Shown here: positions 55,543 through 64,000 of the stretch, in pieces
Numbering within the stretch: position 1 is the stretch's first letter
Layout: every line of letters starts with the position of its first letter
Program-made: the position numbers and the translations under genes
The notes under the pieces: model-generated
The model's database searches: none
What the model saw: only the letters and a program-made list of their open reading frames with translations
Told to the model about the DNA's origin: nothing
DNA from: Streptomyces sp. NBC_01294
GTDB taxonomy: Bacteria; Actinomycetota; Actinomycetes; Streptomycetales; Streptomycetaceae
Length of the DNA stretch: 64,000 nt
NCBI RefSeq assembly: GCF_035917235.1
Contig: NZ_CP108423.1
Coordinates: 6,043,501 to 6,107,500 of the forward strand
Reading direction: 5' to 3'

Positions 55543-56636
55543 TTGGCCTCTCCTTCCGTGCTGGTGGTGCTGGTGGTGCTGTCCGTGTCCGCGTCGGCGT
55601 CGGCGTCCGTGTCGGCGTCCGTGTCCGCGTCGGCGTCGGCCGGGGTGTCGGCGTCCGCCTCGGGCTCGGCGTCCGCGTCGGCCTCGGCGTCCGCCTCAGC
55701 CTCGGCCTCAGCCTCGGCCTCGGCCTCAGCCTCGGCCTCAGTCTCGACCTCAGCCTCGGCGTCCGCGGCGGTGGACGTGGCAGCCGCGGCGACTTCCGCG
55801 GCCACGACCTCGGCGTCCTCGGCGGCGCCCGGGTCGCCCTCGAAGGGCTCGCCCAGGTAGGCGGCGATGACGCGCTCGTCGCCCTGGACCTCGGACGCGG
55901 TGCCCTCGATGAGCTTCTCGCCCTGGACGAGGCAGGCGACGCGGTCGCAGAGGTTGAAGATGAAGCGCATGTCGTGCTCGATGACGAGTACGGCGATGCC
56001 CATGTCGCGGATGGCGAAGATGAGTTCTTCGGCAGCGCGGGTTTCCTGCGGGTTCATGCCGGCGGTGGGCTCGTCCAGGAGGATGAGGCCGGGGTCGCTG
56101 GCGAGGGCGCGGGCGATCTCCAGCTTGCGCTGTTCGCCGTAGGGGAGGTTCTTGGCCAGGTGCTGGGCCTTGTTCTCCAGCCCGATGAACTCGAGGAGTT
56201 CCATGGCGCGCGCTTCGCTGGCGGCTTCGGCCTTCTTGAAGCCGGGGCCGCGCAGCAGGGCGGACCAGAGGCCTTCCTTGGTGCGGGTGTGGCGTCCGAC
56301 GAGGACGTTCTCCAGCACGGTCATGTTGTGGAAGAGCCGGATGTTCTGGAAGGTGCGGGCGATGCCGGCCTCGGTGACCTTGTGGGGCTTCGGCGGCAGG
56401 ACCGTGCCCTTGTAGCTGACGGATCCCTCGGTGGGGACGTACAGCCCGGTGAGGCAGTTGAAGAAGGTCGTCTTGCCGGCGCCGTTGGGGCCGATGAGTC
56501 CGACGATCTCGCCCGCGTTGACCTGGAGGTCGACGCCCTTGACGGCGGTGAGGCCGCCGAAGCGCATGGTGACGCCCTTGGCTTCGAGAACCGTGGTCTT
56601 CGTGGTGGTGTCTGTGGTGGTCGTCATGATGTTCAC
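55539..56636 (-). CDS. livG: Branched-chain amino acid ABC transporter ATP-binding protein LivG with acidic repeat tail
   Basis: 365 aa. Residues ~15-270 are a normal LivG: Walker A GPNGAGKTT, signature NLPYGEQRKLEIARAL, Walker B LILLDEPTAGMNP, H-switch VIEHDMRFI. The final ~95 residues are Glu/Ala then Asp/Ala repeats (EAEAEAEAEA, DADADTDAD), not part of the family fold. The GTG at 56636 overlaps the livM stop, the same GTGA pattern as in livF and livM; ATG at 56627 is an alternative. Confidence 0.93.
   Translation of the reverse strand: MNIMTTTTDTTTKTTVLEAKGVTMRFGGLTAVKGVDLQVNAGEIVGLIGPNGAGKTTFFNCLTGLYVPTEGSVSYKGTVLPPKPHKVTEAGIARTFQNIRLFHNMTVLENVLVGRHTRTKEGLWSALLRGPGFKKAEAASEARAMELLEFIGLENKAQHLAKNLPYGEQRKLEIARALASDPGLILLDEPTAGMNPQETRAAEELIFAIRDMGIAVLVIEHDMRFIFNLCDRVACLVQGEKLIEGTASEVQGDERVIAAYLGEPFEGDPGAAEDAEVVAAEVAAAATSTAADAEAEVETEAEAEAEAEAEAEAEADAEADADAEPEADADTPADADADTDADTDADADADTDSTTSTTSTEGEAK
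55575..55765. repeat. Hexamer/12-mer repeats coding the LivG acidic tail
   Basis: Repeats of GCCTCGGCCTCA and GTCCGCGTCGGC type encode (EA)n and (DA)n in frame. Several units are identical, so copy number is probably variable. Confidence 0.88.
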
Positions 56637-58366
56637 GCCCCCGCCTTGGCGGTGGCCAGGTCCGCGGGGGCCTGGTCAGCGGTGTCGTCGTGGTACTCGA
56701 GCTGCGCGCGCTTGTTGGCGATGAGGCCTTCGGGGCGGAAGCGCATGAGCAGGATGAGGGCGATGCCGAAGGCGAGGAGCTGGTAGTCCTGGAGGAAGGC
56801 CAGCTTCGCCGGGATCAGGAAGAGGAGTGCGGCGCCGAGGATGGGGCCGCGGATGGTGCCCATGCCGCCGAGGATGACGGCGGCGAGGAGGAACGCGGAG
56901 TTCGGCGGGACGGGCCCGGCGAAGACGTAGTTCTCGGGGACGACCGTGGTGTTGACGTGTGCCTGGACGGTGCCGGCGAGGCCGGCGAGGGTGGCGCCGA
57001 GGGCGAAGGCGATGAGCTTGACCTTGAAGCCGTTGATGCCCATGGCTTCGGCGGCGGTCTCGTCCTCGCGGATGGCGACCCAGGCGCGGCCGATGCGGCT
57101 GTTGCCGGCACGGGCGAAGACCACGACGACCAGTGCCATGACGAGCAGCATCAGGAAGTAGTAGTTGGCGTAGGCGCCGAGGGTGACACCGAGGACCACG
57201 TGGGATTCCCCGAAGTTCCACCCGAGGATTTCGAGGTGGGGGATGTTGGGGATGCCGTTGGGGCCGTTGGTGATGTCGGGGCCGGAGGTGCCGTCGAGGT
57301 TGCCCATGGCGATGCGGAAGATTTCTCCGAAGCCGAGGGTGACGATGGCGAGGTAGTCGCCGCGCAGGCGGAGGGTCGGCGCGCCGATGACGACGCCGAA
57401 GACGAGCGAGACGACGGCGCCGACGATGACCGCTGCCCAGAAGGGGAGGTGGATGCCGAAGGCGGAGGCGGTGCTGCCGGAGACCAGGGCGGCGGCGTAG
57501 GCGCCGACGCCGAGGAAGGCGACGTAACCGAGGTCGAGGAGGCCGGCGAGGCCGACGACGATGTTGAGGCCGAGGGCGACGGTCGCGAAGATCAGGATGT
57601 TGACCGCGATGAGCGTGTAGGTGTCGCCGCTCTGCTGGATGAAGGGGAAGGCGATCGCCGCGGCCGCGGTCCCGATGAGGGTGACCTGGCGGTTCTTCGC
57701 GGTGATGAGGCCGAGGCGGTCCTTGAGGCCGGACTTGGTCAGGGCGAGGGCTGCGAAGCCGACGGTGATCAGGTAGGCGACGAAGAGCTGCGGTTCCTTG
57801 TCATCGGTGTCGATGCCGAAGGTGATGACGAAGAGGCCGAGGGCGAAGACGGCGGTGATGATGAGGATTTCGGCCCAGGAGGGGAGCTCCTTGGCGGGGG
57901 CCGCGGCCTTGCGGGTGTCGTCGGGGAGCTTGTACGCGGCGAGTGCCGGGATGAGCGAGCCGACGAGGGCGACGTAGGCGCCGGGTTCGAGGTTGACGAC
58001 TCCGCCGAGGACGACGCAGATCGCGAGGACCGTGAACCAGGTGGCGGCGAGGTTGCCGAGGGCCAGGAACCAGATGGCCTTGCGGGAGCCGGCGGGGGTG
58101 AGCCAGCGGAAGCCCTTGACGCCGAGCGCGGAGAGCGCGTGGGCGGCGGTGAGGGCGGCTCCGACGAGGGTGATCATCTGGAGGCCGGCGGGGCTGCCGT
58201 AGTAGGTCAGGTCGCCGGGGAAGTCGGCGGTCCAGGTCCACGCGAGGTAGGCGCTGACGATGGCCAGGAGGCTGCCGGCGATGACCGCGTAGAGGAGCGT
58301 GGTGGGGGCGGGGCCCTGCTTCACCGTGTCGGTCTGCGGGGTGGTGTTGGTGGTCATGGTTCTCAC
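56633..58366 (-). CDS. livM: Branched-chain amino acid ABC transporter permease LivM (long form)
   Basis: 577 aa, longer than the ~320-420 aa of typical LivM. The conserved permease region is about residues 230-540: LNIVVGLAGLLDLGYVAFLG, RLRGDYLAIVTLGFGEIFRI and the EAA-type loop AWVAIREDETAAEAMGI. The first ~220 residues add about six extra hydrophobic helices. The GTG start overlaps the livH stop (GTGA). It forms the membrane channel with LivH. Confidence 0.93.
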   Translation of the reverse strand: MRTMTTNTTPQTDTVKQGPAPTTLLYAVIAGSLLAIVSAYLAWTWTADFPGDLTYYGSPAGLQMITLVGAALTAAHALSALGVKGFRWLTPAGSRKAIWFLALGNLAATWFTVLAICVVLGGVVNLEPGAYVALVGSLIPALAAYKLPDDTRKAAAPAKELPSWAEILIITAVFALGLFVITFGIDTDDKEPQLFVAYLITVGFAALALTKSGLKDRLGLITAKNRQVTLIGTAAAAIAFPFIQQSGDTYTLIAVNILIFATVALGLNIVVGLAGLLDLGYVAFLGVGAYAAALVSGSTASAFGIHLPFWAAVIVGAVVSLVFGVVIGAPTLRLRGDYLAIVTLGFGEIFRIAMGNLDGTSGPDITNGPNGIPNIPHLEILGWNFGESHVVLGVTLGAYANYYFLMLLVMALVVVVFARAGNSRIGRAWVAIREDETAAEAMGINGFKVKLIAFALGATLAGLAGTVQAHVNTTVVPENYVFAGPVPPNSAFLLAAVILGGMGTIRGPILGAALLFLIPAKLAFLQDYQLLAFGIALILLMRFRPEGLIANKRAQLEYHDDTADQAPADLATAKAGA

Positions 58367-59295
58367 GCCCGATCCGTGACGCGCTGGCCGAGCAGGCCTT
58401 GGGGCCGCACGAGGAGGACGACGATGAGGAGGACGAACGCCCAGACGTTGGACCAGGCTCCACCGCCGAGCTGCGACATGCCGGGGATCTCTTCGATGTA
58501 GGCGATCGAGAGGGCTTCGGCGAGTCCGAGGACGACGCCGCCGACCATGGCTCCGTAGATGTTGCCGATGCCGCCGAGGACGGCTGCGGTGAAGGCCTTG
58601 AGGCCGAGGATGAAGCCCATCTCGAAGTTGATCTGGCCCTTGTCGACGCCGTAGGCGACGGCTGCGACGGCGGCGAACGCGGCACCGATGGCGAAGGCCA
58701 TGACGATGATGCGGTCGGTGTTGATGCCCATCAGCTTTGCGGTGTCGGGGTCCTGCGCGGTGGCCTGCATGGCGCGGCCGCTGCGGCTCTTCTGGACGAA
58801 GACGCCGAGGGCGAGCATGCAGAGCGGGGCGAGGATGAGGACGAAGAGGTCCGCGCGCTGGATCGCCAGGGTGTCGCTGATCTTGAAGGCCGGGCCCGTG
58901 AACTCGGGGAAGCTGACGGCCTTCTTGGCGTCCGGGTAGAACTGCCAGACGAGCTGCTGGAGCGCGATCGAGAGGCCGATTGCGGTGATGAGGGGTGCGA
59001 GCCGGGGGGCGCTGCGCAGGGGGCGGTAGGCGAAGCGTTCGGCTGCGCAGGCCACGGCGACGGAGGTTATTGCACCTCCGACGATCATGACGGGTATCGC
59101 GATCAGCAGGGAGGTGCCGGTCGGGAGGATGGCGTAGGCGGTGAGCGCGCCGAAGCCGCCGATCATGAAGATCTCGCCGTGGGCGAAGTTGATGAGCTGG
59201 ACGATGCCGTAGACCATGGTGTACCCGATGGCGATGAGGCCATAGAGAGCACCGAGGGCCAGGCCGTTGGCCAGCTGTTGCGGCAGTTCGTGCAC
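58363..59295 (-). CDS. livH: Branched-chain amino acid ABC transporter permease LivH
   Basis: 310 aa, about eight helices. NGLALGALYGLIAIGYTMVY and LINFAHGEIFMIGGF at the N-terminus are diagnostic. The coupling loop is RAMQATAQDPDTAKLMGINT near 195. GTG start follows GGAGG. It is 108 bp downstream of the binding-protein gene, with a hairpin between. Confidence 0.96.
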   Translation of the reverse strand: MHELPQQLANGLALGALYGLIAIGYTMVYGIVQLINFAHGEIFMIGGFGALTAYAILPTGTSLLIAIPVMIVGGAITSVAVACAAERFAYRPLRSAPRLAPLITAIGLSIALQQLVWQFYPDAKKAVSFPEFTGPAFKISDTLAIQRADLFVLILAPLCMLALGVFVQKSRSGRAMQATAQDPDTAKLMGINTDRIIVMAFAIGAAFAAVAAVAYGVDKGQINFEMGFILGLKAFTAAVLGGIGNIYGAMVGGVVLGLAEALSIAYIEEIPGMSQLGGGAWSNVWAFVLLIVVLLVRPQGLLGQRVTDRA

Positions 59296-59330
59296 CGCAG
59301 GGCCTCCGATGAGCGTGTCGGATAAGACTC

Positions 59331-59361
59331 CGCGCGAGGGCGCTGTTTGCGCCCTCGCGCG
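59331..59361 (-). terminator. Intercistronic hairpin between livJ and livH
   Basis: A perfect 13-bp stem CGCGCGAGGGCGC / GCGCCCTCGCGCG with TGTTT loop. In binding-protein operons such a hairpin usually stabilises or partly terminates the first message, giving more binding protein than permease. Confidence 0.8.
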
Positions 59362-59403
59362 GCGTTGGTTCAGGTGTTACGGGTGGTGCTGGGTGCTACG
59401 GGC

Positions 59404-60636
59404 TTACTGGTTGAAGGTGTCGCTCTTGACGTCGATCCACTTGCCGCCCTCGACCTTGTAGACCGTGAGCTGCTTGTTGGTGGTGTCGCCGTACTGGTCG
59501 AAGGCGACCTTGCCGGTCACGCCATCGAAGGAGACCTTGGCGAGCGCCTCGACGACCGCGGCGCGGCCGTTGTCGGGGAGCTTGCCGCCGTTGGCGGCGG
59601 CGACGGCCTTGACGGCCTGGATGACGGCCCAGCCGGCGTCGTAGGAGTAGCCACCGTAGGCGGCGTACGGGTCCTTGTAGCCCTCGGCCTTGTAGTCCTC
59701 GATGAACTTCTTGGCGGTGTCGAGCTTCTCGACCGGGTAGCCGATGGAGGTGGCCAGGTCGCCCTCGTTGGCCTCACCGGAGGCGCTGATGAAGGCGGGG
59801 TCCTGGATGCCGTCGCCGCCCATGAGGGGGATGGTGGCGCCGGTCTTCTTGATCTGGTCGGCGAGCAGGCCGCCCTCGGGGTACTGGCCGCCGAAGTAGA
59901 CGGAGTCGGCGCCGGAGGACTTGACCTTGTCGGCGGTGGAGGAGAAGTCGGTCTCCTTCACGGTGACGTGGTCGGTGCCGGCGACCTCGCCGCCGAGCTT
60001 CTTGAACTCGTCGGCGAAGATCGCGGCGAGGCCGGCGCCGTAGGTCTGCTTGTCGTCGACGATGAAGACCTTCTTCTTGCCGGCGTCCCTGAAGAGGTAC
60101 TGGGCGGCGAACTTGCCCTGGACCACGTCGGTGGCGGCGGTGCGGAAGTAGGTGTCGAAGGGCCGCTTGAACTCGCCCTTGCCCCAGTTGTCGCCCTGGC
60201 TGAGCGAGGGGTTGGTGTTGGCGGGCGAGACCTGCGCCAGCTTGGCGGAGGCGAAGACGCCCTGCATCTGCTGGGCGACGCCGGAGTTCAGCGGGCCGAC
60301 GACGCCGATGACGTCCTTGTTGCCGACGAGCTTGGTGGCGTTGGCCTGACCGGAGGCGGGGACCGCCTGGTCGTCGAGGGCCTCGACCTTGAACTCTATG
60401 CCCGGGACCTCGTTGTTCTTGTTGGCCGTCTTGGCCGCGAGGTCGACGGAGTTCTTGATGCCCTGACCGAGCGCGGAGAGCGAACCGGTGAGCGGGGCGT
60501 CGACGCCGATGACGACGACGGTCTTCTTGCCGCCGCCGTTGTCCTTGGTGCCTCCGTCGCGCGATCCGCAAGCGGTGAGGGTCAGTGCTCCCGTGGTGAT
60601 CACGGTGGTGAGGACGAGCAAAGAACGGTGTCGCAC
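59404..60636 (-). CDS. livJ: Branched-chain amino acid ABC transporter substrate-binding lipoprotein
   Basis: 410 aa periplasmic-binding fold of the LivJ/Peripla_BP_6 type. Lipoprotein signal with lipobox LTAC at about residue 23. GVDAPLTGSLSALGQGIKNS near 45 and VGPLNSGVAQQM near 115 are ligand-site segments; DAGWAVIQAVKA is near 345. The GTG start follows AAGGAAG. It captures branched-chain amino acids for LivHMGF. Confidence 0.95.
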   Translation of the reverse strand: MRHRSLLVLTTVITTGALTLTACGSRDGGTKDNGGGKKTVVVIGVDAPLTGSLSALGQGIKNSVDLAAKTANKNNEVPGIEFKVEALDDQAVPASGQANATKLVGNKDVIGVVGPLNSGVAQQMQGVFASAKLAQVSPANTNPSLSQGDNWGKGEFKRPFDTYFRTAATDVVQGKFAAQYLFRDAGKKKVFIVDDKQTYGAGLAAIFADEFKKLGGEVAGTDHVTVKETDFSSTADKVKSSGADSVYFGGQYPEGGLLADQIKKTGATIPLMGGDGIQDPAFISASGEANEGDLATSIGYPVEKLDTAKKFIEDYKAEGYKDPYAAYGGYSYDAGWAVIQAVKAVAAANGGKLPDNGRAAVVEALAKVSFDGVTGKVAFDQYGDTTNKQLTVYKVEGGKWIDVKSDTFNQ

Positions 60637-61175
60637 GATTCTTCCTTTCCCTGGCGCGGCTCCCTCTGTCGAGGTGCCGTTAAGTCGCCGGGCCGCACTG
60701 GGAGGTCCACGGCCGTGCTGATTGCGCTCTGAGGCGCGGTGACTGGCCGTGACTCTAGGCCCGAGGTGGCGAGCACGGGGAGCGGCAAATGGATGATGTG
60801 ACGCTCTTGTTATGCCAAGGCCAAGAATGTGTGGCGGGAGTGTGGACAAGCCGGACATTTGTGACGGCGAATAGTGTCCGCATCCTGAGAATTACCTGTT
60901 CGCCTAAGGGGCTTGAAGCCTCCATGCACCTGTCTTAGATCAAATTGAGCCGAATGTGGCCCTGTGTATCCGAAGGAATCCTCCGGGTTGCCCTTCTCGA
61001 GGGAAAAGGCGGATTCCATACGACATCGCCATTACTTTAAGTAATGTTCGGGGCGGTGTGTTCTCGCCAGATGGATCTTGTGGTGGGGCCGACATGGCCT
61101 CCGACCTGCGCTTCGGCCGGACGGGCGGGTCTGCCCGGAAGGCGGACAGTGCGCACGGGAATGCGGTGACCCGGG
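60637..61175 (-). promoter_or_regulatory. Upstream region of the liv operon (539 bp, no gene)
   Basis: A long AT-richer stretch before livJ. It holds a perfect 17-nt palindrome at 61030-61046 and a possible -35 (TTGGCA on the minus strand, near 60813). A 69-codon minus-strand frame at 60810-61019 has no RBS or family and is not accepted. The length suggests complex regulation or a small RNA. Confidence 0.5.
61030..61046. promoter_or_regulatory. AT-rich palindrome CATTACTT-T-AAGTAATG
   Basis: Perfect inverted repeat of 8 bp with a single central base, almost entirely A and T in a ~70% GC genome. It looks like a regulator site. It lies ~400 bp before livJ and ~130 bp after the lipoprotein stop. 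Confidence 0.6.
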
Positions 61176-61565
61176 TCACGTCGGGGGTGGCTGGATCTCT
61201 GCGTTCCCGGTCGCACCGGCCTCTTCGGCGCAGCGCCGGGCCGTGAACCGGTCGATCAGCTCAAGTGCCTTGTCCCGCCCGCCAGTTCGCTCCTCGGCGC
61301 GTCCCGCGGCGACGGCGTCCTCGTGGATCGCGTACTGGCCGTTCGACAGACCCTTCTGCTCCCAGTCGAGACCGGCCCACCGGGAGCCCTTGAGGGTCTC
61401 CTTCGCCCAGTAGGACACGAGGGCCGTGCAGATCTGCGCGGGCGACGAGGGGGTGGCGGAAGGGGTCCCGGAGTCCGCCGCGGAGGGTGGCGCGGAGGAC
61501 GAGCATCCGGTCAGGGCGAGCGCCGCGAGGAGGATGTGGGCGGCGTACCGGGCCGTGCGAGGCAT
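61176..61565 (-). CDS. Small lipoprotein, function unknown
   Basis: 129 aa. Signal with lipobox ALTGC at about residue 19, then a Ser/Pro/Ala-rich linker. The domain from ~45 on has CTALVSYWAKETLKGS, GLSNGQYAIHEDAVAAGRAE and FTARRCAEE, mostly helical, with a likely Cys-Cys bridge. No family recognised. The ATG at 61565 has GGGGACC before it; an ATG three codons upstream lacks an RBS. Confidence 0.72.
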   Translation of the reverse strand: MPRTARYAAHILLAALALTGCSSSAPPSAADSGTPSATPSSPAQICTALVSYWAKETLKGSRWAGLDWEQKGLSNGQYAIHEDAVAAGRAEERTGGRDKALELIDRFTARRCAEEAGATGNAEIQPPPT

Positions 61566-61684
61566 GGTCCCCATGGGGGGACGGTAGGCGGTCACCATCG
61601 GTGACACAACAGATGGCGCGGGGAAGCGTGCGGACTGGCGGATTCCGGGCGGTTGCCGGGTACGGACCGGTCCGAGAACGGGCG

Positions 61685-61725
61685 CAGGCCCGGATCCGCC
61701 GCCCTGGGGGCGGGATCCGGGCCTG
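61685..61725 (-). terminator. Hairpin after the thioesterase gene
   Basis: A perfect 13-bp stem CAGGCCCGGATCC / GGATCCGGGCCTG with a 15-nt loop, 27 bp past the stop. Confidence 0.75.
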
Positions 61726-61751
61726 TCGGGTGGGGGGCGTCGCGGCCCGCG

Positions 61752-62264
61752 TCAGGCTCCCGCGGGGCCCTCAGGGGCCTCGGAGGCCCCGGCGGGGGCG
61801 CCGGCCACCTGGTCGACGTCGCGCAGCAGGCAGGTCAGGCGGGCGGTGCACACGCGCCGGTCCTGCTCGTCGCTGACCACGATCTCGTAGGTGGTGGTGG
61901 AGCGGCCGCGGTGCACGGGGGTGGCGACGCCGGTCACCGTGCCGGAGCGCACGCCCCGGTGGTGGGTGCAGTTCAGGTCGACGCCGACGGCGATCTTGGT
62001 GATGCCGCCGTGCATCATCGCGCCGATGGAGCCGAGGGTCTCGGCCAGTACGGCGGAGGCGCCGCCGTGGAGCAGTCCGTAGGGCTGGGTGTTGCCCATG
62101 ACCGGCATGGTGGCCACGACCCGCTCGGCCGAGGCTTCCAGTATGCGGATGTCCATCCGCTCGCCGAGGTCGCCCGCCGAGAACAGCGCGGGCAGGTCGA
62201 TGCCCAGGGCCGCGTACTCGTCGAGTACGTCCTGCGGAAACTTCACAGCGTGCTGCTGACCCAT
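61752..62264 (-). CDS. Hotdog-fold thioesterase, PaaI family
   Basis: 170 aa. NTQPYGLLHGGASAVLAETL near 57-76 is the PaaI/DHNA-CoA thioesterase signature with the conserved HGG. GVDLNCTHHRGVRSGTVTGV and TTTYEIVVSDEQ follow. It hydrolyses an aryl- or acyl-CoA; the substrate is unknown. The last ~20 residues are a Gly/Ala/Pro tail. It is preceded by the oxidoreductase gene on the same strand, 54 bp away. Confidence 0.9.
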   Translation of the reverse strand: MGQQHAVKFPQDVLDEYAALGIDLPALFSAGDLGERMDIRILEASAERVVATMPVMGNTQPYGLLHGGASAVLAETLGSIGAMMHGGITKIAVGVDLNCTHHRGVRSGTVTGVATPVHRGRSTTTYEIVVSDEQDRRVCTARLTCLLRDVDQVAGAPAGASEAPEGPAGA

Positions 62265-62318
62265 GGGCCGGCTCCGTTCGTCAACGCTCGTTAACCTGCT
62301 TGTGCTGAGGTCGTTCTA

Positions 62319-64000
<1,682 letters not shown>

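Noticed and set aside
60810..61019. 69-codon minus-strand ORF upstream of livJ
   Set aside because: No RBS, atypical third-position GC and no recognisable domain.

Overview
The window is chromosomal DNA of a Streptomyces (or very close relative). The evidence is the very high G+C, the strong third-position GC of every real gene, frequent GTG starts, DUF397/Scr-type regulators, an S. griseus-type trypsin, a PdtaR/ANTAR regulator next to a Liv transporter, and lineage-typical dispersed repeats. No prophage, integrative element, secondary-metabolite megagene or CRISPR array was seen.

Layout. 1-8.7 kb: ADP-ribosylglycohydrolase with a partial overlapping gene, a VIT-family transporter, and the glutamate synthase operon gltBD. 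8.9-18.7 kb: small regulators, secreted and cytosolic proteins of unknown function, a tandem paralogue pair, a vWA protein, PadR, an SDR/esterase pair, an MmpS-like lipoprotein and a methyltransferase. 18.7-32.4 kb: two divergent gene blocks that together match the KstR2 regulon of mycobacteria and rhodococci, which degrades the last two steroid rings (the HIP pathway). The right block has the same divergent order as M. tuberculosis Rv3548c-Rv3553, and both blocks carry the same 18-bp palindrome in their divergent promoters. A cold-shock block (csp, DEAD-box helicase) and a secreted phosphatase lie between them. 32.5-42.5 kb: a VOC protein, acid phosphatase, metallopeptidase-like protein, trypsin, a two-component system split by tandem repeats, a winged-helix/membrane protein pair, chorismate mutase and aminopeptidase N. 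42.7-50.6 kb: an orphan decarboxylase/N-hydroxylase pair of siderophore type, a Tat-exported 5'-nucleotidase, a SIMPL protein and pyruvate kinase. 50.8-62.3 kb: EF-hand protein, MarR-like regulator, GNAT, a HTH/LAGLIDADG protein downstream of an odd tRNA with anticodon CAA, the ANTAR regulator PdtaR, a five-gene branched-chain amino acid ABC operon, a lipoprotein and a thioesterase. The right edge is the 3' part of an FdhF/YdeP-type molybdopterin oxidoreductase.

Most notable observations: (1) the HIP/KstR2 module with its operators; (2) three copies of a ~165-bp MITE-like repeat whose terminal CTAG supplies the TAG stop codon of the neighbouring gene in every copy; (3) a type I tRNA with a leucine (CAA) anticodon and no long variable arm, in the same orientation as a LAGLIDADG gene; (4) several tandem repeat arrays, both inside genes (pepN, livG, esterase) and between genes (33-bp array between response regulator and kinase).
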